Shown: one piece after another, positions 19,820 through 29,387 of the stretch
Position numbering within the stretch: position 1 is the stretch's first letter
Layout of the letters: every line of letters starts with the position of its first letter
Source: an uncultured Pseudomonadales bacterium
Lineage (GTDB): Bacteria > Pseudomonadota > Gammaproteobacteria > Pseudomonadales > Azotimanducaceae
Direction: 5' to 3'
NCBI GenBank assembly: GCA_937775265.1
Contig: CALKBV010000009.1
Coordinates: forward strand, 62,001-126,000
Length of the DNA: 64,000 nucleotides
Made by a program: the position numbers and the translations under genes
The notes under the pieces: generated by a model
Databases searched by the model: none
Told to the model about the DNA's origin: nothing
What the model saw: only the letters and a program-made list of their open reading frames with translations

Positions 19820-21130
19820 TCATCGATTTCTGGAGAGGGACTGAAAAACGTCAAAATAGTCCGGAAAGGTTTTTCTGGTGCAGTCCGGATCATTAATGGT
19901 GACTGGTGCGTTACCCAGTGCCGCCAGCGAGAAAGACATCGCAACCCGGTGGTCACCGTAGGTATCGATGGTCGCAGCCTGAATTTCGCTGGGTGGGTCG
20001 ATCGCGATGGAATCCTCGGTAGTTTGCACGATTGCACCGAGCCGTGTCAGGCCTTCTGCCATTGCATGCATTCTGTCAGTTTCCTTGACTCGCCAATTGT
20101 AGATGTTGCGTATGACCGTCTGCCCTTTTGCGAATAGTGCCATGGCGGCAATTGTCATTGCGGCATCAGGGATATGGTTAAGATCAACGTCAACGCCATG
20201 TAGCTCGCCGCCCGTGACATCGGTCCAATCATCCGCTCTGTGCACCTTTGCCCCCATTAGCTCGATGATGTCGAGGAACTGATAGTCGCCCTGGACCGAG
20301 TGCTTACCCAGCCCATGGACTCTTACCGGGCCCTGGCCAATAGCGGCTGCGCCAAAGAAATACGAGGCCGATGAAGCGTCGCCTTCTATCAGGAAACTAC
20401 CTGGTGATCGGTATGACTGGTTACCCGGGATGTTGAATGTCTGGTAATTCTCGTGGCCCGCCGTAACGCCAAAATTTTTCAACATACCGAGGGTGATATC
20501 CAGGTAAGGCTTAGACACCTGTTCACCCAGGGTCGTGATGATTGAGTCATTAGCCGCAAGCGGCAAAGCCATTAGCAGAGCGGTCAGGTACTGACTTGAG
20601 ATGTCGCCGCGAATGCTGACATTGCCGCCATTGACCAGTCCGCCCTTGAGCAGAATAGGTGGGCAACCGGCCTTTTCGCGATAACTCGCTTGGGCGCCGA
20701 GGGCCAAAAGCGCATCAACCAGGTGTTCAATGGGCCGTTCACGCATGTACTGATCGCCGTCAATGGTGAAATCGCCAGGGATCAGGCTAAGAACAGCGGT
20801 TAGCGGACGAATCGCTGTTCCCGCGTTTCCGAGGGAAAAGTCTGTTACATCGGGTGTGTTGAATAACCCAGAGTTCCCGAGCACTTCACCGGATTGCCAG
20901 TCCTCTGACATTTCGATAGCTGTTCCGAGCTGCCGCAATGCTTCCACCATTCGCTCGGTATCTTCGGACCTCAATAGATTCTTGAGACGGGTGGTCCCGT
21001 CGGCAAGCGCTGACAGGAGCAGGGCTCGGTTAGACAGACTTTTAGATCCTGGCAAAGTTACTTCGCCGGTCACCTGTCGAATAGGAGCAAGCGTTAACTG
21101 GTTCTGGTTTCGGTCTCGGTCTCGGTTCAT
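19820..21130 (-). CDS. aroA: 3-phosphoshikimate 1-carboxyvinyltransferase (EPSP synthase)
   Basis: Adds phosphoenolpyruvate to shikimate 3-phosphate (436 aa). The substrate-binding LPGSKSLSNRALLLSALADG motif is at residues 27-46, and LGNAGTAIRPLTA near 120 is the second signature. The C-terminal KETDRMHAMAEGL and DGDHR-type region (TYGDHRVAMSFSLAAL) completes the active site. A tandem GGTCTC-type hexamer repeat encodes the odd N-terminus MNRDRDRNQNQ. The gene starts 4 bases after syd and is the fourth gene of the SDR-hemJ-syd-aroA run. With aroK and aroB in the same window, three shikimate genes are present in two operons. Confidence 0.97.
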   Translation of the reverse strand: MNRDRDRNQNQLTLAPIRQVTGEVTLPGSKSLSNRALLLSALADGTTRLKNLLRSEDTERMVEALRQLGTAIEMSEDWQSGEVLGNSGLFNTPDVTDFSLGNAGTAIRPLTAVLSLIPGDFTIDGDQYMRERPIEHLVDALLALGAQASYREKAGCPPILLKGGLVNGGNVSIRGDISSQYLTALLMALPLAANDSIITTLGEQVSKPYLDITLGMLKNFGVTAGHENYQTFNIPGNQSYRSPGSFLIEGDASSASYFFGAAAIGQGPVRVHGLGKHSVQGDYQFLDIIELMGAKVHRADDWTDVTGGELHGVDVDLNHIPDAAMTIAAMALFAKGQTVIRNIYNWRVKETDRMHAMAEGLTRLGAIVQTTEDSIAIDPPSEIQAATIDTYGDHRVAMSFSLAALGNAPVTINDPDCTRKTFPDYFDVFQSLSRNR

Positions 21131-21134
21131 GGCG

Positions 21135-21677
21135 CTAGTATATGTCAGCTGGGCGATTTTTCGGTTTCAATCTTCGCAGGAAGGTGTGTATATCGGTTTC
21201 TACCTGACGCAGGGGAGGTTTACCGGGCTCTTCCAGAAGTATTGCGCCCGATGAATTGTCGATGGAGAGAAAGACCTCTGTGTCAGGGTCTGTATTAGCG
21301 AAGAATACGGTGAACCCTTGGCGAGATTTCTGTTTCACCATAGCATGACCAATCAGGTTGGCAATCAGGCGATCAAAGTCTTCAGCATTCCACAGCTGGA
21401 TCAGGCTGACGCGTCCCTCAGAACTATCCGCTTCCAGCGTGCCTGACCAATAGCTTGCGTAATACGCCTTTATATCCGCGTGAATCTCCAGCTCCAGGGC
21501 ATGGGATAACCCGTCGAAAGAAACAGGTGCTTGCTGCCTGACGGGTATCCAGTAGGTCAGGTCTGAGTCCTGATGGAGTTCACTCGGTGATCTCCAGTCA
21601 GTGTCAAATGGCGATGACAACAGGCCGGATTCAGCGATGTTAAGCGTGGCGTCAATAAATTCTGTAAGAGCCTGCAC
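21135..21677 (-). CDS. syd: SecY-interacting protein Syd
   Basis: Peripheral cytoplasmic-membrane protein (180 aa) that binds SecY and is thought to check the quality of the SecYEG translocon. It matches E. coli Syd over its whole length: the TYWIPVRQQAP segment, IHADIKAYYASYWSGTLEA, LIQLWNAEDFDRLIANLIGH and a C-terminus ending in a FLRRLKP motif. The start is GTG at 21677, 12 bases after hemJ; no clear ribosome site is visible, so translation may be coupled to the upstream gene. Confidence 0.85.
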   Translation of the reverse strand: MQALTEFIDATLNIAESGLLSSPFDTDWRSPSELHQDSDLTYWIPVRQQAPVSFDGLSHALELEIHADIKAYYASYWSGTLEADSSEGRVSLIQLWNAEDFDRLIANLIGHAMVKQKSRQGFTVFFANTDPDTEVFLSIDNSSGAILLEEPGKPPLRQVETDIHTFLRRLKPKNRPADIY

Positions 21678-21689
21678 AGTCGACCGTTT

Positions 21690-22103
21690 TCAAAAAGGTT
21701 TGAGTTCAACGAGAATCAGTATTGGCAATACCAGAATCAGTGCGCCTTCGTTGTACAGGCGAAAAAAAAGAGACGTGTTGAGTACTTCGTCTCGCTTCAT
21801 TTGTGAGAGGTATCGAAAAGTCTGTAGTTGGTAGGCGACCAGGAACCCGACAAGGAGGAGTTTCGCGTGCATCCAGCCGCCGGTGATACCGTAATATAGC
21901 CAGAGAATCATGCCTAGTGTGATGGCCAACGCTGCCATCATGGTAGAGAACTTTAGAAGTTTCTCGGCCATGGTGACAAGCCTGCGAGTGTCTTCACTAG
22001 CCGCCTTACCTTCAACATAGTGAACAAGAATTCGAGGCAGATAAAACACCCCGGCCATCCATGCCATAACGAACAGTAGGTGAAATGTTTTGATCCAGAG
22101 CAT
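21690..22103 (-). CDS. hemJ: Protoporphyrinogen IX oxidase HemJ
   Basis: Small four-helix membrane enzyme (137 aa) that oxidises protoporphyrinogen IX late in heme synthesis, replacing HemG or HemY in many gammaproteobacteria. The N-terminal WIKTFHLLFVMAWMAGVFYL stretch carries the conserved histidine; the YLPRILVHY and KLLKFSTMM segments carry conserved Arg and Lys. Its ATG shares one base with the SDR stop (TGATG), so the two are translationally coupled. Confidence 0.9.
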   Translation of the reverse strand: MLWIKTFHLLFVMAWMAGVFYLPRILVHYVEGKAASEDTRRLVTMAEKLLKFSTMMAALAITLGMILWLYYGITGGWMHAKLLLVGFLVAYQLQTFRYLSQMKRDEVLNTSLFFRLYNEGALILVLPILILVELKPF

Positions 22104-22891
22104 CAGACGTAGTCCACAGCGCCGCCGTCGACGCGAATGTTTTGCCCGTTTACAAATGACGCCAGGTTGCTTGAGAGAAATAGCACGACGCTTGATACTT
22201 CCCGTCGTGTCGCAATCCTGCCCAGCGGGTTTGGGAAGTAGTTTTCCGTGATCTTTGCCTCCGCTTCCTCGAACGAGTCACCCCAGCCTTCTTTTTTGGC
22301 CCTCTCCAGGTACGAAGACTCAACCTCGGGTGTGCGGATCAGTCCCGGCGATACCAGATTGACGGTAATGCCCTGGGGTCCGACCTCCTTGGACAGGCTG
22401 ACGGTGAGTGTGGCAAGTGCACCCTTGGCGGCGTAGTAGTGGGGCATAATGTTGTTGGGCTTGGTAGATCCGATGGTTCCCAGATTGATAATCCGTCCGT
22501 TGTTCGGCAGGTGCGGTAAAAACCGTTGCACCATGCGAACAATTGACAGGGTGTTGATATCGTAGAGCTTGATCCAGTCTTCGGTCGAAGTAGTGCTCCA
22601 TTTCCCACGCCTGGCCTCACCATAGTTATTGATCAGTACATCCAATTGGTGCTCATGTGCAAGAAACTGGGTAAGAACTTGGTCGGCTCCAGCATCAGTT
22701 GTTATGTCCCCCCAGAGTGGCAGAGCCAGATCGTTGGCCAGTGCTTCGCAGGCAGATTCACTGGCACCTTCTGATAGTGAATGAACAAAAACCCTGGCGC
22801 CTTCTTCGAGAAAGGCTTTTGCGATGTCATTGCCAGTGCCCCGATTGCTGCCAGTAATCAGAACGTTTTTGTTTTCAAGATTAAGGTCCAA
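22103..22891 (-). CDS. SDR family oxidoreductase
   Basis: Short-chain dehydrogenase/reductase (262 aa) with the NAD(P) motif TGSNRGTGNDIAKAF at residues 13-27, the NNYGEA stretch replacing the usual NNAG, and the catalytic YYAAKGALATL (Tyr-Lys) with an upstream Ser in LGTIGST. The C-terminus SSNLASFVNGQNIRVDGGAV is typical. The acidic residue that marks NAD preference is not clear. The start is TTG at 22891 with a good AGGTGA 5 bases upstream. It heads the hemJ-syd-aroA operon; its substrate cannot be read from the context. Confidence 0.88.
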   Translation of the reverse strand: MDLNLENKNVLITGSNRGTGNDIAKAFLEEGARVFVHSLSEGASESACEALANDLALPLWGDITTDAGADQVLTQFLAHEHQLDVLINNYGEARRGKWSTTSTEDWIKLYDINTLSIVRMVQRFLPHLPNNGRIINLGTIGSTKPNNIMPHYYAAKGALATLTVSLSKEVGPQGITVNLVSPGLIRTPEVESSYLERAKKEGWGDSFEEAEAKITENYFPNPLGRIATRREVSSVVLFLSSNLASFVNGQNIRVDGGAVDYV

Positions 22892-22935
22892 AAATTCACC
22901 TATACTGCGTTGTTGTAGTGAGAGTTGAGGTTTTG

Positions 22936-23709
22936 GTGCCCGAGATTAACACAGTTTTGTTTCTGGTCATTGTCGTCTTGGGTGCTTTGGTTCAGACGCT
23001 GACTGGCTTCGCGATGGGTTTGATTATCATCGTGGGTGTCGCTCTGTTCGATATCACGGACATTGCTTTTGCAGCTGCCGTCGTGAGTTTCATCAGCATG
23101 ACCAATGCGGGCGTCGCCCTTAGACAGGGACATCGATATGTTGACTGGCTGTTTGTAAGAAGGATTCTCCTGGGTATGATTCCCGCAATGGCGCTCGGGA
23201 TTATTCTGCTCACTTATTTAAGCGAACACTATTACACACTGCTGAAGACCTTGCTTGGCTTCTTCATTATTCTGGCAGGAACCAGTCTAATGATTGCCCC
23301 GGCACCCTTTAGCGCCCAGTCGAGTGGTTTGATGTTCACCTTATTTGGGACCTTGGGGGGGGTGTTGGCGGGTCTGTATAGCGCCGGTGGGGCCCCACTT
23401 GCGTACTTTGCGTATCGGCAACCCCTATCAATCAATACGATCCGGTTCAGCCTGCTGGCGGTGTTCGGTGCATCAACCGCGATCCGGACGGCGATGATTG
23501 GCGTTTCAGGTCAACTCAACATGGCAATATTGCAGATGAGCGTGGTTGCTATCCCGCTGGTTATTGTTGTGACCTTGGTGGCAAGCCGCTATGTTCAGCT
23601 GGTTCCCGATCATCTGGTGCGAAGATTAGTGTTCGTTATATTGATAGTCTCGGGTATATTTCTGATCGGGTCGAGTCTGCTGCCTGATTTTGGGGTGACG
23701 GGCACTTGA
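22936..23709 (+). CDS. TSUP (TauE/SafE) family membrane permease
   Basis: Integral membrane protein (257 aa) of the TauE/SafE export/import family, with about eight hydrophobic helices and the repeated family motifs QTLTGFAMGLI near the N-terminus and GGVLAGLYSAGGAPL near residue 150. Substrates in the family include sulfite, sulfoacetate and other organic anions; none can be inferred here. I prefer GTG 22936, which has GAGG at 5 bases. A GTG at 22918 would add six residues. Divergent from the SDR gene. Confidence 0.85.
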   Translation: MPEINTVLFLVIVVLGALVQTLTGFAMGLIIIVGVALFDITDIAFAAAVVSFISMTNAGVALRQGHRYVDWLFVRRILLGMIPAMALGIILLTYLSEHYYTLLKTLLGFFIILAGTSLMIAPAPFSAQSSGLMFTLFGTLGGVLAGLYSAGGAPLAYFAYRQPLSINTIRFSLLAVFGASTAIRTAMIGVSGQLNMAILQMSVVAIPLVIVVTLVASRYVQLVPDHLVRRLVFVILIVSGIFLIGSSLLPDFGVTGT

Positions 23710-23810
23710 GTCCACAATGTTATGTGGATGTCCGCTCCACCATGATTACTGCATGCGTTTCGAAATGAAACATTGGATAATCGTGGGCTCAATCATTACT
23801 TCATCGTTGT

Positions 23811-24971
23811 ATGAGTGAATTTGAAGATATAAGGCCCTATCACGACGACGAAGTCGCTGATGTTCTCGCAAAGTTGGTCGTTGATCCGGAGCTCACTGGG
23901 TTTCTCGCTGGCTGGCTGGCTCCTCGTCTGAGCCGCTTTTTCCCAGGCATAGTATCAGCTGCAATAACCCTGTATCTCAAACGCGCCATCCGGGAAGTAG
24001 ATGATATTGCAGGTTTCCAGGAATTCGTCGCAGACTATGCGAAGAAACTTGTCCGTGACGGTACGACAGAGTTTGTTTACGAAGGGTTTGATTCGCTGGA
24101 GCCCGGAAAGGCCTACCTTTTTATCAGCAACCACCGTGACATTGCAGGTGATTCGATGTTGCTCGACTATGCGCTATACCGGAATAACCTGAAAACGGTT
24201 CGGATTGCGATCGGGGATAACCTTGTCCAGCGTGACTTTGCCACATCACTGATGAGGCTGAACAAGGGGTTTTTTATCAAGCGGTCAGTCGTGGGTGTCA
24301 GGAAAGCTTATGCGGCATTGATTCAGGCCTCCGAATACATCAAACATTCGATCCAGACGGGACATTCCGTCTGGATCGCGCAGAGTGAAGGCCGGAGCAA
24401 GAATGGTCTTGACGTGACTGATCCTGCCATTATTAAGATGTTTGTCCTGGCGGATCGAAAGAAACCTCTCCCTGAAGTCATCAGGTCGCTCAATATTGTT
24501 CCGCTTTCGATTTCTTACGAATTCGATCCTTGTGATACGTTGAAGGCGACGGAGCTGGGCAAGATTGAGAGAGATGGTGAATATGGGAAACCACCCGGTG
24601 AAGACCTGTTGTCACTCGTCAGGGGGCTAAATGGCCAAAAGGGTAGGGTGATACTGAGGCTTGGCACGCGGCTAGATGGAGAGTTTGAGAGTGCTGATGA
24701 AGTTGCGGCAGAAATTGATCGCCAGATCCTATCTAACCTGCAACTTTTCCCTGTCAACTATTGGGCCATGTCCAGACTGGAAGACCCTGCGTATCAATCT
24801 CTGTCACACCGGGTACCGACAATAGAGAAAAAGGAACTGCTGACACTTACGCAGCGGCTGAAAAGTTGCCCGCAGGAGTACAGGTCCTACTGGTTGAAGA
24901 TGTATGCAAACCCGGTTGTTAATCGTGAGCGAGTCCTGAATTCAGCTTCGGATACCCCGGGAAGTATCTAA
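23811..24971 (+). CDS. PlsC-like 1-acyl-glycerol-3-phosphate acyltransferase family protein
   Basis: Acyltransferase of 386 aa. The HX4D catalytic motif is in ISNHRDIAGDSMLLDYAL (about residues 105-122), the substrate motif FIKRSVVGVRKAY follows about 45 residues later, and WIAQSEGRSKNG near 195 corresponds to the EGTRS motif. It has a long C-terminal extension with no predicted membrane helices, unlike the approximately 240-residue PlsC. Substrate could be a lysophospholipid or another glycerolipid. Single gene, 101 bases after the TSUP gene. Confidence 0.8.
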   Translation: MSEFEDIRPYHDDEVADVLAKLVVDPELTGFLAGWLAPRLSRFFPGIVSAAITLYLKRAIREVDDIAGFQEFVADYAKKLVRDGTTEFVYEGFDSLEPGKAYLFISNHRDIAGDSMLLDYALYRNNLKTVRIAIGDNLVQRDFATSLMRLNKGFFIKRSVVGVRKAYAALIQASEYIKHSIQTGHSVWIAQSEGRSKNGLDVTDPAIIKMFVLADRKKPLPEVIRSLNIVPLSISYEFDPCDTLKATELGKIERDGEYGKPPGEDLLSLVRGLNGQKGRVILRLGTRLDGEFESADEVAAEIDRQILSNLQLFPVNYWAMSRLEDPAYQSLSHRVPTIEKKELLTLTQRLKSCPQEYRSYWLKMYANPVVNRERVLNSASDTPGSI

Positions 24972-24986
24972 TTAACTATACCCTCG

Positions 24987-25973
24987 TTAACTATATAGGA
25001 AGATAGCGGGCGCCTCGATTGCAGCCCATTGCTCCCGTAGCTCCAGGATGTGCTCCGACCAGTATCTTTGTGTGTTGAAAAACGGAAATGCCCTCGGGAA
25101 TGCAGGATCGTCCCATCGCCTGGCCAGCCAGGCGGCGTGATACATCATTCGCAGGGTTCGCAGCGGTTCAATCAGCAATAGCTCGCTGGTGTTGAAATCC
25201 CGAAAGTCACGATACCCCTTCAGTATCCGGTTCATTTGTGTTGACTGGGAACCCTCATCACCAGACAGAAGCATCCACAGGTCCTGAACCGCCGGGCCCA
25301 TTCTTGCGTCATCAAAATCCACAAAATGAGGCTGGTCTTCTCTCCATAGCACATTACCCATATGACAGTCGGCGTGAAGTCGAATCAAACCTGGCGCAGC
25401 AAGGTCGAACCGATCCTGAATTAATTTTAGCAGGGGCTCAGTGATCGTAGAGTAAGACTCCCGGAGTTCATCGGGAATGAAATTGTGATCGAGTAAAAAG
25501 CGGCGAGAGGAAACACCATATTCTTCGATACTGATGGTAGGGCGATATGAAAAGCGATCACTGGCTCCGACGGCGTGCAATCGCCCAATGAATCGCCCAA
25601 GCACTTCAAGGCAGCCAAGGTCGTCAACCGCGGGCGCCCTGCCGCCGCGCCGCGGAAAGATGGCTATGTTAAAGCCGTCATATTGAAAGTAGGTCTTGTC
25701 GTTGATGGCTATAGGCGCAACTACTGACAGACCGTGATCTTTGAGCTCGATCGTGAAATCGTGTTCTTCTTTTATCTGCTCAAGAGACCAGCGGTCCGGT
25801 CGATAAAATTTGGCGATTACAGGTTCACTGTCTTCAATACCAATCTGGTAGACCCTGTTCTCATAGCTGTTGAGCTCCAGGTTTCTGGCATCGCACTGGT
25901 AACCGACTGATTCAATCGCATCCATGATGAAGTCGGGGTTCAGCCGCGAAAAAGGATGTTCGTTATGAGTCAT
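24987..25973 (-). CDS. srkA: Stress-response serine/threonine kinase SrkA (YihE)
   Basis: Small RdoA/SrkA family protein kinase (328 aa) related to choline kinases, which in E. coli counters programmed cell death under stress. Visible motifs are VIAKFYRPDRWS (the ATP-binding Lys), LHADCHMGNVLW with the catalytic Asp, and HFVDFDDARMGPAVQDLWML with the metal-binding Asp residues. Its start overlaps the end of modC by 11 bases, so it is the last gene of the nudC-modABC-srkA run. In E. coli it lies next to dsbA instead. Confidence 0.9.
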   Translation of the reverse strand: MTHNEHPFSRLNPDFIMDAIESVGYQCDARNLELNSYENRVYQIGIEDSEPVIAKFYRPDRWSLEQIKEEHDFTIELKDHGLSVVAPIAINDKTYFQYDGFNIAIFPRRGGRAPAVDDLGCLEVLGRFIGRLHAVGASDRFSYRPTISIEEYGVSSRRFLLDHNFIPDELRESYSTITEPLLKLIQDRFDLAAPGLIRLHADCHMGNVLWREDQPHFVDFDDARMGPAVQDLWMLLSGDEGSQSTQMNRILKGYRDFRDFNTSELLLIEPLRTLRMMYHAAWLARRWDDPAFPRAFPFFNTQRYWSEHILELREQWAAIEAPAIFLYS

Positions 25974-27036
25974 GCTGTGTCATCAATGCTACGCCTTTGA
26001 TTTGCGCGAAGATGGACTCACCTATCTCGAAACGCAGTTCCTGGAGTGACTTTCGTGTAATTAGCGCTAATAGAAATTGGTTTCCGCATTTCAATTTAAC
26101 AACTGCAGAAGCGCCGGTTCCAGGGTCATGGATGTGCGCTATTGTAGTCGCAATAACGTTAATGATACTCGATTCATTTCGCTGTCTTGAGAGACTGACA
26201 TCGCGGGCCGGAATTTTTACTCGAACTAATTCCCCGTTAGTCAGCTGGCCTGCAGAAACAAGGAGTTGCGTATCTTCGAACTGCAGCTCTGTCAGGGAGT
26301 ACTGTTCATTTTCTGACCTGACGCGACAGGATACGATTGCTGCAGCTTCTTGCTGATTTATGTGGGTGCCAGAGACTGAGAAATCAATAACAGAGCTCTG
26401 CCCTGTGATCTTCCCATCGGCTATTTCGAACACAGTGTCTGCAAGGTATAGGATCTCGTCCAGGACATGGCTGACATAAATAATCGGTATTTCCAGAGAC
26501 CTGTGCAGTCGTTGCAGGTAAGGAAGAATTCGATCCTTCGCCGACTGGTCCAAAGACCCAAGTGGTTCATCCATCACGATCAGGTCAGGGTTGGATAGCA
26601 GGGCGCGAGCAATTGCGACTCGTTGCTGTTCTCCGCCCGACAACTGCCGAGGTAGTTTCTCGAGAAGACTCGAAAGATTCAGAATATCCAGAAGGTCTTG
26701 CCTGCTCAATCCGCCGCCGCTTTGGCGACGAGTTTCAGCATAATCCAGGTTCCCGGATACGCTCAGGTGGGGAAACAGATTAAGGTGCTGGAATACGTAG
26801 CCAATATGACGTTGATGAGGTGGTACAAAGGTCGAATCGTCCTGCCATACTGTATCGTTAAAACTCACACGAATATCGGGGGTATGGTCCAGTCCGGCCA
26901 GCAACCGCAGAATGGTGGACTTCCCCGAGCCCGACGCGCCAAAGAGTGCAGACACTTCTCTATCAGGAAAGGCAACATCGACGTTGAGCTCGAAACCGCC
27001 TTCACGTATTACTCTGGCCTGGATTGACAATGACAT
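25963..27036 (-). CDS. modC: Molybdate ABC transporter ATP-binding protein ModC
   Basis: ATPase subunit (357 aa) of the high-affinity molybdate importer. Walker A GASGSGKSTIL, the ABC signature LSGGEQQRVAIARALL and Walker B LIVMDEPLGSLD are intact. The C-terminal third is a TOBE/Mop regulatory domain with the segment RVKIPARDVSLSRQRN. The frame is open 12 codons further upstream inside modB, but ATG 27036 comes 8 bases after the modB stop with TAGGG upstream, and gives the usual length. It pairs with ModB and ModA, next to it. Confidence 0.95.
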   Translation of the reverse strand: MSLSIQARVIREGGFELNVDVAFPDREVSALFGASGSGKSTILRLLAGLDHTPDIRVSFNDTVWQDDSTFVPPHQRHIGYVFQHLNLFPHLSVSGNLDYAETRRQSGGGLSRQDLLDILNLSSLLEKLPRQLSGGEQQRVAIARALLSNPDLIVMDEPLGSLDQSAKDRILPYLQRLHRSLEIPIIYVSHVLDEILYLADTVFEIADGKITGQSSVIDFSVSGTHINQQEAAAIVSCRVRSENEQYSLTELQFEDTQLLVSAGQLTNGELVRVKIPARDVSLSRQRNESSIINVIATTIAHIHDPGTGASAVVKLKCGNQFLLALITRKSLQELRFEIGESIFAQIKGVALMTQHDS

Positions 27037-27044
27037 AGTGCGCC

Positions 27045-27755
27045 CTAAGTTGTCCGTGTGCCGTTTTGCCAACGCCTGTCGACGGCGTAGAGGAGGAACA
27101 GCGTGACAAAAGAAAAACCGAGTAAACCGCCCGCCAGAACGTGTGCTTTTCCATAGTCGAGCGCTTCAACATGATCAAAAAGGGCAATTGACAGCACCCT
27201 GGTTTCGTCAGGCAGATTGCCGCCGATCATTAGAACAATGCCAAATTCACCGACCGTATGGGCAAAGGATAGGCATATGGCGATGATGAAACCTCGACGG
27301 CAAAGTGGAACGATCAAGCTGAAGAATCGATCCAGCGGAGATGCGCCTAGTGTTGCTGCCGCTTCAATCAACTCCCGTTGCAGCGCACTGAAAGCAACCT
27401 GTAGTGGTTGTACATAAAAGGGGAGTGAGTAGATTGCTGATCCCACGACCAGCCCATAAAAAGAAAATGCCAGAGTGGTTCCGGTTGCTGATTGCCAGAG
27501 CTCTCCGGGCAGATTATTAGGAGAGAATGCCAGTAGAAGGTAAAATCCAACGACCGTTGGCGGTAGAACGAGCGGCAGGGCCACGAGTGGTTCGACGATG
27601 TTTTGTAGCGTGTTACGTAGCCAACCTCTTTCGCTGGAATGGGAACGCTGCGATAACCACCATGCCAGTGGCGTGCCCAAAACAATAAGAACGAGTGTTG
27701 TTGCGCCAGCGAGCTTGAGTGTGAGCCATAAAGAAACCAGGTCCGAGTCCGTCAT
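27045..27755 (-). CDS. modB: Molybdate ABC transporter permease ModB
   Basis: Inner-membrane permease (236 aa) with about five helices and the EAA loop EAAATLGASPLDRFF at about residue 135, which docks with ModC. LALPLVLPPTVVGFYLL matches the conserved first part of ModB. The ATG overlaps the modA stop by four bases (ATGA). No modE repressor gene is visible in the window. Confidence 0.94.
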   Translation of the reverse strand: MTDSDLVSLWLTLKLAGATTLVLIVLGTPLAWWLSQRSHSSERGWLRNTLQNIVEPLVALPLVLPPTVVGFYLLLAFSPNNLPGELWQSATGTTLAFSFYGLVVGSAIYSLPFYVQPLQVAFSALQRELIEAAATLGASPLDRFFSLIVPLCRRGFIIAICLSFAHTVGEFGIVLMIGGNLPDETRVLSIALFDHVEALDYGKAHVLAGGLLGFSFVTLFLLYAVDRRWQNGTRTT

Positions 27756-28528
27756 CGGTCAGCTCCAGTCCCAGGTTGATTGCCCGTATCTGATACCAGG
27801 TATCCTGATTTTTCGATGAGTCGGGTGGTGCCGGGATCGAACGTGTAAGCCACGAATAGTTCGGCGTTCATGGATGCATTCCTCAGCACGACTAATTGTT
27901 GCTCAATGGGAGCGTAGGACTCGGGTGGAACAACCCAGAATTCGATTGCCGGTACATTCAGGTACTTGATTTGCGAAAGGGCGATCAATCCTGCGGGTGC
28001 ATTGCCTGTCCTGACAAAGTTGAAAGCCTGGGCGATGTTGGTGCCGTAAACAACTCGACCTGATTTGACCTGCATGAGTTCCAGAGTATCTGTTGCTGCT
28101 TTGCCGTAGGGGGCATGCCTTGGGTTCGCGATTGCCATAGTTCCTTTGTACTGTTTCAAGGTAGTCTCATTGGCCGGCTTGCCGGGAGTCCAGAATACCA
28201 GTTGGCCATACGCGTAGGTTCGTCTCAATCTTGTATGCCCCTCTGATTCAAGAAGAGCCGGGCGGATGCTATCTGCAGCAAACAGGATGTCAAAAGGCGC
28301 ACCACTTTTTACTTGAGCGAAAAGCGCACCCGTTGATGCGGCGCTGACCTCTACCTCTATATTGTGCGCGAGTTCAAACCCGGTTGCGATTTGTTCGAGC
28401 GTTGATCTGAAATTAGATGCTACCCCTATCCTGAGATCGTCTGCATAACAGGATGAATGAACAAACAGGGGTATTAGAACGCCTGCGATTAAAACCTTGC
28501 GCCTAATCCATCCGTTTGATGAAGTCAT
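27752..28528 (-). CDS. modA: Molybdate ABC transporter substrate-binding protein ModA
   Basis: Periplasmic molybdate/tungstate-binding protein (258 aa) with a signal peptide (cleavage near CYADD), the ligand motif VASNFRSTLEQIA and SAASTGALFAQVKSGAPFDI, typical of ModA. The only in-frame ATG is 28528, which overlaps the end of nudC by 26 bases; a weak TGGATGG lies upstream. The overlap suggests coupling with nudC, an unusual partner for mod genes. Confidence 0.93.
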   Translation of the reverse strand: MTSSNGWIRRKVLIAGVLIPLFVHSSCYADDLRIGVASNFRSTLEQIATGFELAHNIEVEVSAASTGALFAQVKSGAPFDILFAADSIRPALLESEGHTRLRRTYAYGQLVFWTPGKPANETTLKQYKGTMAIANPRHAPYGKAATDTLELMQVKSGRVVYGTNIAQAFNFVRTGNAPAGLIALSQIKYLNVPAIEFWVVPPESYAPIEQQLVVLRNASMNAELFVAYTFDPGTTRLIEKSGYLVSDTGNQPGTGADR

Positions 28529-29342
28529 CTATTAGCCATCCAGAGATGGACATCATCGCCGGTTTGTGCGGGAGGTCATTGTAGTGGAACCACTGTGCAT
28601 CCGCGATTTCTTCTTCCTGGAGTACCAGCTCACCACTATCGTATTCAGCGTGGAAACCTAGCATCAGTGAATTAGGGAAAGGCCATGATTGGCTGTTGTA
28701 GTACCTGAGGTTTCTGACCTTGAGGCCCACCTCCTCAAACACTTCACGATGGACAGTTTCTTCAATGGATTCTCCCGGTTCTACAAAACCCGCCAGGGTG
28801 CTGTAGAAGTTGCCGCGTGCGTGTGCATTTTTGGCAAGAAGAATCTCGTCGCCTTTGTGGATCAAGACAATGATCGATGGAGACAACCTGGGATAGAAGG
28901 CGATGTTGCAGGATTCACATTTCCTTGAGCGATCCACGGGTGTTGTTGAAGTGACCTGTCCGCATGCGCCGCAAAAGTTATGGTGCTGATGCCATTCGAT
29001 GACCTGCTTAGCTCTGCCGATCAGGTAGAACACAGGTTGTTCAACGCTCGTCAGGAATGACCATAAGGATTGGAAACCATAACCTGAGGGTTCATCTGCA
29101 TCAGGGTCGACTTCGACTGCATAGATCGGAGTGCCGCTGAGATCACCGAGATAGTGCGATGAGACAGCATCCAGGCCGCACCATTGAAATTCATCTCCTG
29201 TAAGGGGGCGCCATGGATACTGGCCGTCAATGCAGAGCACTTCGCCGTCCGAAATTACGATGTGATAACTTTGGTCAGGTGCTTCAGGTTCAGTTAAACC
29301 CGGATTGAAGTCGTTACTGATGTTGGCATGTTCCCAGTCCAT
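28503..29342 (-). CDS. nudC: NAD(+) diphosphatase / NAD-capped RNA hydrolase NudC
   Basis: Nudix hydrolase (279 aa) that cleaves NADH and removes NAD caps from RNA. The zinc ribbon CGACGQ and CESC (about residues 143-165) and the Nudix box GFVEPGESIEETVHREVFEEVG (22 residues in all; catalytic Glu residues within) are intact, followed by the SQWPFP-like SQSWPFPNSLMLGF motif that marks the NADH pyrophosphatase group. I chose ATG 29342; a TTG three codons upstream is possible. Confidence 0.94.
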   Translation of the reverse strand: MDWEHANISNDFNPGLTEPEAPDQSYHIVISDGEVLCIDGQYPWRPLTGDEFQWCGLDAVSSHYLGDLSGTPIYAVEVDPDADEPSGYGFQSLWSFLTSVEQPVFYLIGRAKQVIEWHQHHNFCGACGQVTSTTPVDRSRKCESCNIAFYPRLSPSIIVLIHKGDEILLAKNAHARGNFYSTLAGFVEPGESIEETVHREVFEEVGLKVRNLRYYNSQSWPFPNSLMLGFHAEYDSGELVLQEEEIADAQWFHYNDLPHKPAMMSISGWLIDDFIKRMD

Positions 29343-29387
29343 GGCTCTCAATACTAAAAAAAGAAGGACTTTAACATACCGCCTGTT